Origin: Chromatiales bacterium
GTDB lineage: Bacteria > Pseudomonadota > Gammaproteobacteria > Steroidobacterales > GCA-2729495
DNA: 64,000 bases
Assembly (NCBI GenBank): GCA_020351875.1
Contig: CP070671.1
Location: 757,325-821,324 of the forward strand
Direction: 5' to 3'
This document shows, piece after piece, positions 8,830-19,700 of the stretch. The notes below the pieces were generated by a model. It saw nothing but the letters and a program-made list of their open reading frames with translations. It ran no database searches and was not told the DNA's origin. Numbering within the stretch: position 1 is the stretch's first letter; the number at the start of each line of letters is the position of its first letter. The translations under genes and the position numbers were made by a program.

Positions 8830-9492
8830 TTATCCCCCAACGCCCACCAATTTGTAGAGCAGGCTTTGCAGGGCAGAGATGGGCGGCCACAGAATCGGGC
8901 CGATCACATTCGCCCACAACAACAACACGAGAATTATAAAGCCGAATGGCTCAATCGCATCCAGACGGCGACCAAGCGCTTCCGGCACCAGTCCCCGCAG
9001 CACCCGCCCCCCGTCCAGAGGCGGTAAAGGAAACAGGTTAAATATAGCCAACAAGCAATTGAAAAATATACCGATTCTTGCCATCTCCATCAGGAACGGT
9101 GCGACCACGCCGTTGCCCCCGAGCACCTTCACCGCGAAGGCAAAAACCAGAGCCCAGCCGAAACCCATGACCAGGTTTGCGGCAGGTCCCGCAGCAGCGA
9201 CAGCCACCATGTCGCGTTTCGGGTCGCGCAGGTTACGAGGATTCACCGGCACGGGCTTCGCCCAGCCGAAAGCCCAACCGGCAAACACGATCAGCAGAAT
9301 CGGCACCAGCACAGTGCCAATGGGATCGATATGTCGCAGGGGATTCAGGGACAGGCGACCGAGCAACTCGGCGGTGCGGTCGCCGTGCCAGCGCGCCATC
9401 CAGCCGTGCGCCACTTCGTGCAAGGTAATGGCCAGCAGCACTGGAATCACGCCGGCCGACAGAACCCGCAGAAGATTATCGAGGTCAGACAT
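8830..9492 (-). CDS. Site-2 protease family (M50) membrane metalloprotease
   Basis: 220 aa protein with about five membrane segments. The zinc motif HEVAH lies in the first segment (ITLHEVAHGWMA), and the second metal ligand is in the conserved NLFPLPPLDGG. There is no PDZ domain, so it is the short SpoIVFB-like COG1994 type rather than RseP. Likely cleaves a membrane-embedded substrate; which one cannot be told. The stop lies 4 bases before the scpA start, so it is in the scpA-scpB-rluB operon, a widespread pairing. Confidence 0.9.
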   Translation of the reverse strand: MSDLDNLLRVLSAGVIPVLLAITLHEVAHGWMARWHGDRTAELLGRLSLNPLRHIDPIGTVLVPILLIVFAGWAFGWAKPVPVNPRNLRDPKRDMVAVAAAGPAANLVMGFGWALVFAFAVKVLGGNGVVAPFLMEMARIGIFFNCLLAIFNLFPLPPLDGGRVLRGLVPEALGRRLDAIEPFGFIILVLLLWANVIGPILWPPISALQSLLYKLVGVGG

Positions 9493-9517
9493 GCGGCCGT
9501 GATTATACGGACCGCTG

Positions 9518-10138
9518 CTATTCGAAGCTTGCCGGATCTCCCTTGCCGGCCCGCAGGACGCGAGCCTGGTCGCCGGTCAGGTCGACCACCGTCGACGGCT
9601 CGATTCCACAAATGCCCGCGTCTACCACCAGGTCTATTTGTCCTGCCAGACGCTCCTGGATCTCGTGCGCCTCCGTCATGGGCAGGTCGCTGTCCGGCAA
9701 CTGCAGTGTGGAACTCAGGATGGGCTCACCGTGCTCTGCCACGATGGCGGTGGGCACGTGATGATCCGGCACCCGAACGCCGACCGTTTTGCGTTTCAGG
9801 TTCTGCAAGCGTCTTGGCACATCGCGCTTGGCGGGCAGTATGAACGTATAAGGTCCGGGCGTATTCGCCTTTAACAGCCGGTAGGCCCAGTTGGCCACTC
9901 GCGCATAATTCGCCACCTCGGCCAGGTCGCGACAGATCAGCGACAGGTCATGCTCCTTCGACATCTGCCGGATACGCTGGATCTTTCGCACCCCATTAGT
10001 GGAGCCCATCGCGCAGCCCAGCGCGTAGCAGGTATCGGTTGGATAGGCGATCACGCCGCCGGCGCGCAGCACATCGGCAACCTGGCGAACCAGCCTGGGC
10101 TGTGGCGCGTCCGGATGCAGTTCTAGCCTCGTGGTCAT
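9518..10138 (-). CDS. YciO/TsaC/Sua5-type L-threonylcarbamoyl-AMP synthase family protein
   Basis: 206 aa. The YrdC/Sua5 fold is evident from AYPTDTCYALGC, the KIQRIRQMSKEHDLSLI stretch, GPYTFILPA, VGVRVPDHHVP and the late STVVDLTGDQARVLRAG. Family enzymes condense threonine, bicarbonate and ATP for the t6A37 modification of tRNA. The sequence looks more like YciO (weakly active or of unclear role) than TsaC, mainly from KRKTVGVRVPDHHVPTAI. Head of the minus-strand group that continues with the M50 protease and scpA. Confidence 0.85.
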   Translation of the reverse strand: MTTRLELHPDAPQPRLVRQVADVLRAGGVIAYPTDTCYALGCAMGSTNGVRKIQRIRQMSKEHDLSLICRDLAEVANYARVANWAYRLLKANTPGPYTFILPAKRDVPRRLQNLKRKTVGVRVPDHHVPTAIVAEHGEPILSSTLQLPDSDLPMTEAHEIQERLAGQIDLVVDAGICGIEPSTVVDLTGDQARVLRAGKGDPASFE

Positions 10139-10235
10139 CTGGCAATCATACCGGTCGCCGTTGCAGCAACCGGAATACCGGATGCCCCACGCGCGGTCCG
10201 GCAGGTAAGCTTTGCCAAACCGGGAGGGACTTCCA

Positions 10236-10535
10236 ATGCTCTACGCCATCATGTCTGAAGACGTTGCCGACAGCGGTCCCCAGCGGGCCGCAGCCGGGCC
10301 GAGACACCTGGAACGTCTAAACGAACTCAGGGACCAGGGCCGCCTGGTGCTCGCAGGACCCCATCCCGCTGTGGATTCCCCGGACCCCGGTGCAGCCGGT
10401 TTCACGGGGAGCCTGGTCGTGGCGGAGTTCGAGAGCCTGGATGCCGCCCAGGCATGGGCTGCTGCAGATCCCTACGTCGAGTCCGGCGCCTATGCGAACG
10501 TCGTGGTCAAGCCATTCAAACTGGTGCTGCCGTGA
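10236..10535 (+). CDS. yciI: YciI family protein
   Basis: 99 aa single-domain ferredoxin-like fold protein. Starts [10 protein letters not shown] and has the conserved [20 protein letters not shown] with the His and Asp/Gly positions of YciI. Biochemical role is unproven; some relatives are small dehydrochlorinase-like enzymes. ATG 10236 is supported by a strong GGGAGGGA ribosome site. Stop overlaps the bolA-type start as GTGA, so the pair is translationally coupled. Confidence 0.86.
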   Translation: MLYAIMSEDVADSGPQRAAAGPRHLERLNELRDQGRLVLAGPHPAVDSPDPGAAGFTGSLVVAEFESLDAAQAWAAADPYVESGAYANVVVKPFKLVLP

Positions 10536-10801
10536 ACGAGGATCGTCTGATCGCCATCCGCGAGCGGCTCACCGCAGCCCTGCAACCGACAGAGCTGGAG
10601 ATCATCGACGAAAGCCACCTCCACGCCGGCCACGCGGGCGCCCGGGACGGCCGCGGCCACTTCCGAATCCGCATCGCCTCCCCGCTCTTCGAGGGCCGCC
10701 GCCCCCTGGAACGCCACCGGCTGGTCTACGACGCCCTCGGCGACCTGATGGAGACCGATATTCATGCCGCGGCGATAGAGATTGGCCAAACGCCAAGTTA
10801 A
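10532..10801 (+). CDS. BolA family protein
   Basis: 89 aa. BolA fold with [15 protein letters not shown], the [23 protein letters not shown] core and the closing helix DIHAAAIE. BolA proteins act with monothiol glutaredoxins in Fe-S handling and in some bacteria as regulators. The conserved histidines (HLHAGH and RHR) that help bind shared Fe-S clusters are present. GTG start at 10532 inside the yciI stop. Last gene before the AT-rich island. Confidence 0.9.
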   Translation: MNEDRLIAIRERLTAALQPTELEIIDESHLHAGHAGARDGRGHFRIRIASPLFEGRRPLERHRLVYDALGDLMETDIHAAAIEIGQTPS

Positions 10802-10968
10802 CTAAATCCCTAAACGAGCGGCAATTACGTAAGCGATTAATTTCGATAAAGATTTTTTTAACTGCCGTCTTCCGGCAAGTTTCAGCGGCCCCTAACTTAT
10901 TGTTCGGCCAAAAGGTATGGGTTTTGGCATGATCCGGCCGTAACCTACTATTTTTCTAAGTAAAATGC

Positions 10969-10997
10969 TTGACTAGCAACGCGCGCAGCACTATTGT
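10969..10997 (+). promoter_or_regulatory. Sigma-70-type promoter of the DUF6502-repeat gene pair
   Basis: TTGACT (10969-10974), exactly 17 bases, TATTGT (10992-10997). Expected transcript start near 11004, about 19 bases before the gene at 11023. Good fit to consensus in an AT-rich setting. Confidence 0.6.
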
Positions 10998-11022
10998 CTC
11001 GATGTGGGCATTATGTTGAGTA

Positions 11023-11838
11023 ATGGACCTAGACTTGAAGCTCCGCCTCAAGGCGGCATACAGACAACTTTTGCGCCCCCTAGTCCGGATCCTTATTAGG
11101 AACGGGATTGAGGCAAATGAGTTCACTGAGCTTGCCAAGCTCGTCTACGTCGATGTCGCAAGAGCTTCAATACTTCGAGAAGGCAGAGAGGCACAGAATA
11201 AAGAACTAGCCAGCGTAACTGGTTTGCCAGAACACGAAATCGAAAAAATAACTAATAGAAGCGCTAGCGAAACAGGAGAGGACAGCAACCTTGGATTGAT
11301 CACGAAAGTTTTGTCGGGGTGGCACACCGATACTGAGTACACGGGACCGTACGGTTTGCCGCTCGAACTGACTTTTGATGATCCACGCTCCCCGAGCTTT
11401 GCTGCTTTGTGTGCCCGATATGCACCAGCCGCAAATCCAAAGCAGTTGCTATCGGAACTCATACGAATTAGCGCGGTAAAAGAAACAGACGATAACTGGT
11501 TCAAGGTACTAACGAGAACGTACTTACCCAAGTTTGATGACCCCGCCAGTCTTGAACATCTTGGGCAGTCAATTGAAAACTTCGCAAACACAATCGACCA
11601 CAATCGGGCTCACAACGACCCTGAGAGCAAACTGTTCGAGCGCGTCGTTGAGGCAGATGACGGCATACGGCCGGAAGACTTGCCTCGCTTTAAGCAATTT
11701 GTACGTGATAGAGCCCAGCTACTACTGGAAGAAATCGACAACTGGTTGAGCCAGCTGGATACACCTAAGGAAAACAACGACAAAGCGGTAGTGAACACCG
11801 GTTTAGGCATTTATCACTATGTCGAGAAGAAAGACTAA
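11023..11838 (+). CDS. DUF6502 family protein, predicted DNA-binding
   Basis: 271 aa, soluble. I recognise the DUF6502 pattern: a helical N-terminus (YRQLLRPLVRILIRNGIEANEF), then a helix-turn-helix at about residues 58-77 (NKELASVTGLPEHEIEKI), the GWHTD stretch, SPSFAALCARY, and a C-terminal helix with LLLEEIDNWLSQL ending in GLGIYHY. No catalytic motif seen. The function of the family is not known to me; DNA binding is inferred from the HTH. Directly precedes and probably shares a transcript with the octapeptide-repeat gene (39-base gap). A second, divergent relative lies at 12990-13874. Confidence 0.75.
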   Translation: MDLDLKLRLKAAYRQLLRPLVRILIRNGIEANEFTELAKLVYVDVARASILREGREAQNKELASVTGLPEHEIEKITNRSASETGEDSNLGLITKVLSGWHTDTEYTGPYGLPLELTFDDPRSPSFAALCARYAPAANPKQLLSELIRISAVKETDDNWFKVLTRTYLPKFDDPASLEHLGQSIENFANTIDHNRAHNDPESKLFERVVEADDGIRPEDLPRFKQFVRDRAQLLLEEIDNWLSQLDTPKENNDKAVVNTGLGIYHYVEKKD

Positions 11839-11841
11839 CCA

Positions 11842-11860
11842 ACTTGCACTTTATGCAAGT
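11842..11860 (+). repeat. Perfect 7-bp inverted repeat just before the repeat-gene ribosome site
   Basis: ACTTGCA, five-base loop CTTTA, TGCAAGT, followed within four bases by the strong AGGAGAG ribosome site at 11864. It begins a few bases after the stop of the first DUF6502 gene. Could be a short mRNA stem affecting translation, or an operator for a dimeric regulator. Confidence 0.55.
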
Positions 11861-11877
11861 ACCAGGAGAGAACGTCG

Positions 11878-12945
11878 ATGATCAGCCGCGAAATAGGTAA
11901 ACGCGTACTCATTGCCACCAGGCGCGGCGTCCTCGGGATCGCAATTTGCATGTGTACCACCCAGTATGTGCTGAGTGAAACAGTTCTATTGGGGGTTAAT
12001 AGTTCAGGCGTGTTTCTAGTCGATACGCAATCTGCAGCAAGTAGCGAAGGTTTAGCCTCGCCGTCCGTTGCGGTTTCAACGCAGGGCATCCGCGGCAGCG
12101 GTGTGCGCGGAATTAGAGGTAGCGGTGTTCGCAAGGATGGAACCACAGAAACTCAAGGCATCCGCGGCAGTGGGCTCCGAGACGAAACAGAGGATGCGCA
12201 ACAGCAAGATGTCAGCACGGGAGTCCCGCTATTGGCCATCGGACCAGTCACAGGTGTCGGTACTGATTCCATAAGCGTAATGGGTGTTGAGATAGACCTC
12301 ACCGAGACAACGCAGCTTCTAGCAGTCGAGACTTCCGGTGAGGTCACATCCTCGTTGGCTGCCGGAAATGATTCTTCGCTGGGGCTCGGTGACTACGTCG
12401 CCGTTGGCGGTTTTGGCGCGGTTGATGCTAAAGCAGCGAACGTTGTAGTCGTTAGCCCTGTCCCCTATCTAGAGGGATCATCTTCCGTCTTTATCAGGGG
12501 CGCGGTCGCAAACGCAAAGAGAGACATAGCCAAACTGGAAATCGATGGCATGAACGTCGACTACTCTGGCGCTCTTTGGAGCGTGCAGAACGCTGAGGTA
12601 AAAGACGGCGTATTAGCAGAATTTGCAGGCGTTGCACATAGTGGCGTTATCTACGCAACTGAGGGAGAAGTTCTCGATAGCTTCCCGCCTGAAGCCCAGG
12701 CGACTGACGTGACGGCGGTTTCACAGGGCATTCGCGGCAGTGGTGTCCGAGGCATCCGCGGCAGTGGCGTCCGGGGCATCCGCGGCAGCGGTGTCCGAGG
12801 CATCCGCGGCAGTGGTGTCCGGGGCATCCGCGGCAGCGGTGTCCGAGGCATCCGGGGCAGTGGTGTCCGCGGTGATGACGATGCCGAAGCCCTGGGCATT
12901 CGCGGCAGTGGCGTCCGGGGCATCCGCGGCAGCGGTGTCCGCTAA
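11878..12945 (+). CDS. GIRGSGVR octapeptide-repeat protein with DUF5666-like core, probably exported
   Basis: 355 aa. Residues 1-33 look like an export signal: basic start, a twin-arginine TRRGVLG, then a hydrophobic run to about residue 32. Residues 70-101 carry three octapeptides, two GIRGSGVR and one GIRGSGLR, with an 8-residue interruption. Residues 110-275 hold two beta-rich units like the DUF5666 OB-type domain (IGPVTGVGTDSISVMGVEI; FIRGAVANAKRDIAKLEIDG). Residues 284-355 carry eight more GIRGSGVR units, six in a row, an 8-residue acidic break, then two ending exactly at the stop. Strong ribosome site AGGAGAG. I know no described protein with this repeat; function not assigned. Confidence 0.8.
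   Translation: MISREIGKRVLIATRRGVLGIAICMCTTQYVLSETVLLGVNSSGVFLVDTQSAASSEGLASPSVAVSTQGIRGSGVRGIRGSGVRKDGTTETQGIRGSGLRDETEDAQQQDVSTGVPLLAIGPVTGVGTDSISVMGVEIDLTETTQLLAVETSGEVTSSLAAGNDSSLGLGDYVAVGGFGAVDAKAANVVVVSPVPYLEGSSSVFIRGAVANAKRDIAKLEIDGMNVDYSGALWSVQNAEVKDGVLAEFAGVAHSGVIYATEGEVLDSFPPEAQATDVTAVSQGIRGSGVRGIRGSGVRGIRGSGVRGIRGSGVRGIRGSGVRGIRGSGVRGDDDAEALGIRGSGVRGIRGSGVR
12085..12180 (+). repeat. N-terminal 24-bp repeat cluster (three octapeptide units plus one spacer unit)
   Basis: Units at 12085-12108, 12109-12132 and 12157-12180, with a 24-base spacer coding KDGTTETQ. Units one and two encode the same eight residues but differ at several codons: GGC/GGA, ATC/ATT, CGC/AGA, GGC/GGT, GTG/GTT. 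Confidence 0.9.
12727..12942 (+). repeat. C-terminal 24-bp repeat array (six plus two units)
   Basis: Nine consecutive 24-base slots: six repeat units, one slot coding GDDDAEAL (12871-12894), two repeat units. The eight real units differ from each other at only a few third positions, in an alternating pattern (AGT with CGG, then AGC with CGA) that suggests a 48-base higher-order unit. Confidence 0.92.
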
Positions 12946-12957
12946 TTACTCATCGCT

Positions 12958-12975
12958 AGCCAAAACATTTTGGCT
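12958..12975. terminator. Symmetric hairpin between convergent island genes
   Basis: Eight-base perfect inverted repeat AGCCAAAA / TTTTGGCT with CA between, in the 44-base gap between the repeat gene and the convergent DUF6502 gene. Suits a two-way terminator, although the GC part of the stem is only four pairs. Confidence 0.45.
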
Positions 12976-12989
12976 GCTGACAAATTCGC

Positions 12990-13874
12990 TTAGCGTTGGG
13001 CCTCTTTGTGTGATTCGTTTTCGAAGAGGTAAACACCTAGTCCAACTAATCGGTTAGCACTAGGCTGTGGACGATCGCGAGTTGAATCGCCTGTCTCAAT
13101 TTTCTTTGTTTCTCGGTTTCCGATCCACGTATCTAACTCTGCTAGCAATTCAGCAGATTTTTTTTCCGCAAGCAACTTGAATTCTGCGACATCATCATCA
13201 GATAGATGCGTGCTCCAAACGTAACGTTCCATGAGACCTAGATTCTTCAAATCATCAGTGTCGCTGCGGCGGGAATAAGTCGCGTTCGTCATCAGCGTCT
13301 TTGCCAAATTCCCTAAGGAAAAGGCCATCGATCCGATAAATCGCTCGTTGAACACCGTTGGCGTGTAGTACCGGGAGACAGGCCGGATTCTTCCGTCCGA
13401 TGATTCCGAGACAGATCCCGCTCGCCTCAATTCAGCCAGCATCGCGCCAGCGGGTATGTCACCCCCATACCTCTTACATAGATCTGAGAAAGATGGACTT
13501 TTGCCGGTAGGAACTAATGCTTTCGGGTCGCCCTTCTCATCCAGAAAGAGCGGGTCACTGTGCCAAGAATGGAGCACGATCGTGGCAGGATTTAGCCGAT
13601 CGATATCCATTGAAGTATCTGCTTCGGTTGCCTCCTCAGTCTGGCGAATAGACCTGATCTCCTTCCGTGTCAGACCTGTCATGACTGCGACGCGAGATAT
13701 GTTGGTCGGACGACCACGAACGCCGTAAACCTTGCTCGCAACTTGAACGAACTCAGCCTTCGTTATCTGAGAAAACTCCTTAAACCCGACCCCCGCCTCA
13801 AGCAAGAACTGAATGATCGGGCTTACTATGCTTCTAATGGCGGAACGGAGTTGGTCGTGAGAATCAGTAGCCAT
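12990..13874 (-). CDS. Second DUF6502 family protein, predicted DNA-binding
   Basis: 294 aa. Same layout as the protein at 11023 and alignable with it without gaps over the first 76 residues: helical start (IQFLLEAGVGFKEF), HTH at about 56-77 (PTNISRVAVMTGLTRKEI), SWHSD, SPSFSDLCKRY, a late helix with LLAELDTWIG and GLGVYLFE near the end. Identity between the two is low, so they are old paralogues rather than a recent duplication. This copy has the more typical HTH of the family. Convergent with the octapeptide gene. Role unknown; a regulator is inferred. Confidence 0.77.
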   Translation of the reverse strand: MATDSHDQLRSAIRSIVSPIIQFLLEAGVGFKEFSQITKAEFVQVASKVYGVRGRPTNISRVAVMTGLTRKEIRSIRQTEEATEADTSMDIDRLNPATIVLHSWHSDPLFLDEKGDPKALVPTGKSPSFSDLCKRYGGDIPAGAMLAELRRAGSVSESSDGRIRPVSRYYTPTVFNERFIGSMAFSLGNLAKTLMTNATYSRRSDTDDLKNLGLMERYVWSTHLSDDDVAEFKLLAEKKSAELLAELDTWIGNRETKKIETGDSTRDRPQPSANRLVGLGVYLFENESHKEAQR

Positions 13875-13881
13875 TTACGGC

Positions 13882-13910
13882 AATATAGGTATGCCAAGAT
13901 TCCCGGTCAA
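13882..13910 (-). promoter_or_regulatory. Sigma-70-type promoter of the second DUF6502 gene
   Basis: On the minus strand: TTGACC (13910-13905), 17 bases, TATATT (13887-13882). The expected start is at about 13875, right at the ATG at 13874, so the mRNA may have little or no leader. Confidence 0.6.
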
Positions 13911-14041
13911 AGCTTTTCCCAACGAAATCAGCTCGCAGGCATGCGTGAAAGGGTGGATTTCCCTCACAAAAACATAGCCCTACGGCGGAGCTGATTGGAG
14001 GCAGCACTAAGGTGCCCGAATCACCGGAAATGGGTATTGAC

Positions 14042-16728
<2,687 letters not shown>

Positions 16729-16741
16729 GCCCGGGGCTCCG

Positions 16742-19700
16742 CTAGCTGGCTGCGAGCTGAACCGCCTCGTCGATATCTACCGAGACGAGCCTCGACACGC
16801 CGGGTTCGTTCATCGTCACCCCGGTGAGTTGTCGCGCGAGTTCCATGGTGGTCTTGTTGTGCGTAATCACGATGAACTGCACCGTGTCGGCCATTTCCTT
16901 CACGATGTCGCAGAAGCGGCTGACATTCGCATCATCCAGCGGCGCGTCCACCTCGTCGAGCAGGCAGAACGGTGCCGGGTTGAGCTCGAAGATCGAGAAA
17001 ATGAGCGCAACCGCCGTCAATGCCTTCTCGCCCCCGGACAACAGGTGAATGTGGCTGTTGCGCTTGCCCGGAGGCCTGGCCATGACGGTAACGCCGGCAC
17101 TCAGCAAATCGTCGCCATCCAGGCTCAGGTAGGCATGGCCACCGCCGAAGAGCCGGGGAAAGAGTCGCTGCAGCCCTGCATTGACCTGTTCGAAGGTTTC
17201 CTGGAACCGGGTTCGCGTTTCGCGATCAATCTTGCGAATCGCCTTTTCCAGCGTTTCCAGCGCGGCGTTCAGGTCTTCGAACTGCGAGTCGAGGTATTCC
17301 TTGCGCTCGGACTGTTCCTTGAACTCGTCGATGGCCGCGAGGTTGATCGGCCCCAGGCGGTCGATACGCCGTTGTGCCCGGGCAAGCTGCTCTTCCCAGG
17401 CGTCGACGCCGGCATCTTCAGGCAACTCCGCCTTCACCTGGTCGAGGCTTCGGTCGCTGTCGACAAACTGCTCGGCCAGCCCCTCGCGGCGAACTTCGGT
17501 CTCGCGGGCGGACATGCGGTGCTGATCTGCCGCGCCACGCACGTCGGTCACCTTGCGCTCACAATCGGCACGGGCGGTTTCGGCTTCGCGCAAGGCCTGG
17601 TCGGCCTCCTCGAGTGCGCGCCGTCGCGCAGCCAGCTGCTGCTCCACGATGACCTTGCCCGACAGCTGCGCCTCCAGGACCTCTTCCATCTCTGCAATGG
17701 GCGCCTGGCTGCTGGAGATTTTTTCCGTCAGCTCAGCCACGCGCGCCTGCAAGCGCGTCTGCTGGGCCTGGACCCGGGTCAAGGTGGTACTGGCCGATTC
17801 TTTCGACGCCCGGCGGCTTTCAAACTCAATCTGGATGCGCGCCGCGTTCTCGCGATCCAGGTCCGCCTGCTCGCGGGCGCGGTTGTATTCCTCCAGCAGC
17901 TCCTGCTGCTGGCGCTCGAGGGTCGGCCGCCGGTCCGCCATCCGCGTAGTCGCTTCTTCAGCCTGTTCCAGGCGAGCCCTGGCAGCGGCGCTGGCCGACT
18001 CCAGCCCTTCCAGTTCATCGCGCACAGCCTGGCTGTCGGCCGTCAAGGCATCCAGCCGGGTCCGCGCCCGGTCAAGGTCCTGGCGCAGGTTGCTGAGCCG
18101 GGCGCCGGCCTCGGCCAGGTGCCGATTGGCGGCCGTGAGTGCCTCCGCGTTGGCGCCGCGTTCGCGCTCCAGCGTCTCCAGTTGCTGGCGAATGCCGTGG
18201 CGCTCGTCCTGTGACCGGCGCAAGTTGTGCTCGTGATCGCGGATTTCATCCTGCAGCGCCCGAATGTCCTGCTCGCGGGTCAACACCCCACCCGCTTCGC
18301 GATGCCCGCGACTGACCCTGACCCAGCCGTCGCCGAGCCAGACACCGTCGGGTGTAATCACGGATTCTCCGGGTGCCAGGCGGGCCCGGATTCCCAGCGC
18401 CTGGTCCAGGGAGCCGACCACGCGCACGCGGCTGAGCAAGGCAGCCGCCTGGCCGGCGTCCGCCACCTTGGAACTCAGGAACTCAGCGCCGCTCGCCACT
18501 TCGCCACGGTCGTCCAGCAACGCAATGTCGGCTTCCGGCAGGCTGCGCAGGTGCTCCTCCGGTCGGCGCACACAGACTGCCTGCAGGAAATCGCCCAGCA
18601 CGGCTTCCACGGCCTGTTCCCACGGCGCCTCCACCCGCAGGCGCTGCGCGAGCCGCGGCTGGTCGGCGAGCCCGTTGCTCTTGAGCCAGCGATTCGCTGC
18701 CTCCTGGTCGGCGCCGAGTGCGGCAGCCTGCAGGGCCTCGAGCGTCTCTGCCCGGCCACGGCGGCTTTCCAGCTCACCACGCAGGGCCTCGAGCTCCGCA
18801 CCGAGGGTCTGTTCCCGTTCGCGCAAGGCCACGACCTTGCGTTCCAGTTCGTTACCGGCAGCGGTCAAACGCTCCACGTCGGCACCAGCCGCCTTCTCCC
18901 GCCGCTCGTGGTCCAGAAGCATCGCTTCCTGCTGCGACACTGAGATACCGTCGCCTTCTGCCGTCAGGTCAGCCTGGCGCAGTCGCAGGCGTTCAGCCTG
19001 GCTCTCCAGGTGCTCGATGCGCGTCCGTTCCACGTGGCAGGTTTGCTGGTACTCCTTCGCCTCCAGGTTGAAGTCGTGCCAGGTGGTCTGCCAGGAATCC
19101 AGGGCCTCCTCCACGCGCTGCAGGTTGGCGGCGGAAGATTCCTCCATGCCACGCGCCTGCTGCAGGTCGGGCGCCAGCTCTTCCAGCCTCGACACCAGTG
19201 CGTCGAGCTGCTCGCGGTCCTGGCTGATTTCCGATTCGATCTCCGCGAGCTGCTGACTGGCTTCGGCCGTCTCCTGCTCCTGGCGTTCACGATTCTCCCG
19301 GGCGTGGGCCAGGGACTGCTCCAGGCGGGAAATCTCGCTCTGCGCAGCGTAGTAACGCCCCTGGATTTCGTTGAACGCCTCGTTGGCGCCGGTGTGCGCT
19401 TCCCGGCGCTCCGCAATCTGCGCCTCCACGGCGCGCTGCCCGGCAACGGCCGCTTCCACCTGCGTCTCCGCGTGTGCCAGCGCCGCCCGCCGCTGCTCCA
19501 GTTCGCGATCGAGTTCGCCGAGACGAATCACCAGCAGTTCTGCCGACAAGCGGCGCTCGTCGTGCTTCAGGTCCTTGTAGCGCTCGGCCTGGCGGGCCTG
19601 GCGCTGCAGATGCTTGATCTGCTTGTCGACCTCTTCGCGCAGGTCATTCAGCCGGTCGAGGTTGTCGCGCGTGTGTCGAATGCGGTTCTCGGTCTCGCGC

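Larger units (their letters stand above)
10802..14041. other. AT-richer accessory island with two DUF6502 genes and an octapeptide-repeat gene
   Basis: Between bolA and ligA the base composition drops visibly (around half GC by eye against clearly GC-rich neighbours) and codon use changes, with many ATA, AGA, TTA and CAA codons. The island holds three genes. The first 167 bases (10802-10968) and the last 130 bases before ligA hold no gene that I can support. No integrase, transposase, tRNA or matching end repeats were found, so how it arrived is unknown. Confidence 0.65.

Noticed and set aside
10861-10880. bolA terminator
   Set aside because: The TGCCG/CGGCA hairpin near 10862 has its T run on the wrong side for plus-strand transcription.
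12651-12923. Minus-strand reading frame of MPRTPLPR repeats opposite the octapeptide array
   Set aside because: It is open only because a 24-base unit without stops is read in another frame; no ribosome site, no domain, and codon variation fits the plus-strand peptide.
12727-12942. CRISPR array
   Set aside because: 24-base units are directly joined with no unique spacers, lie in one reading frame, and no cas gene is near.
10802-14041. Prophage or toxin-antitoxin identity for the island
   Set aside because: No phage, integrase, toxin or antitoxin motif was seen in any of the three proteins.
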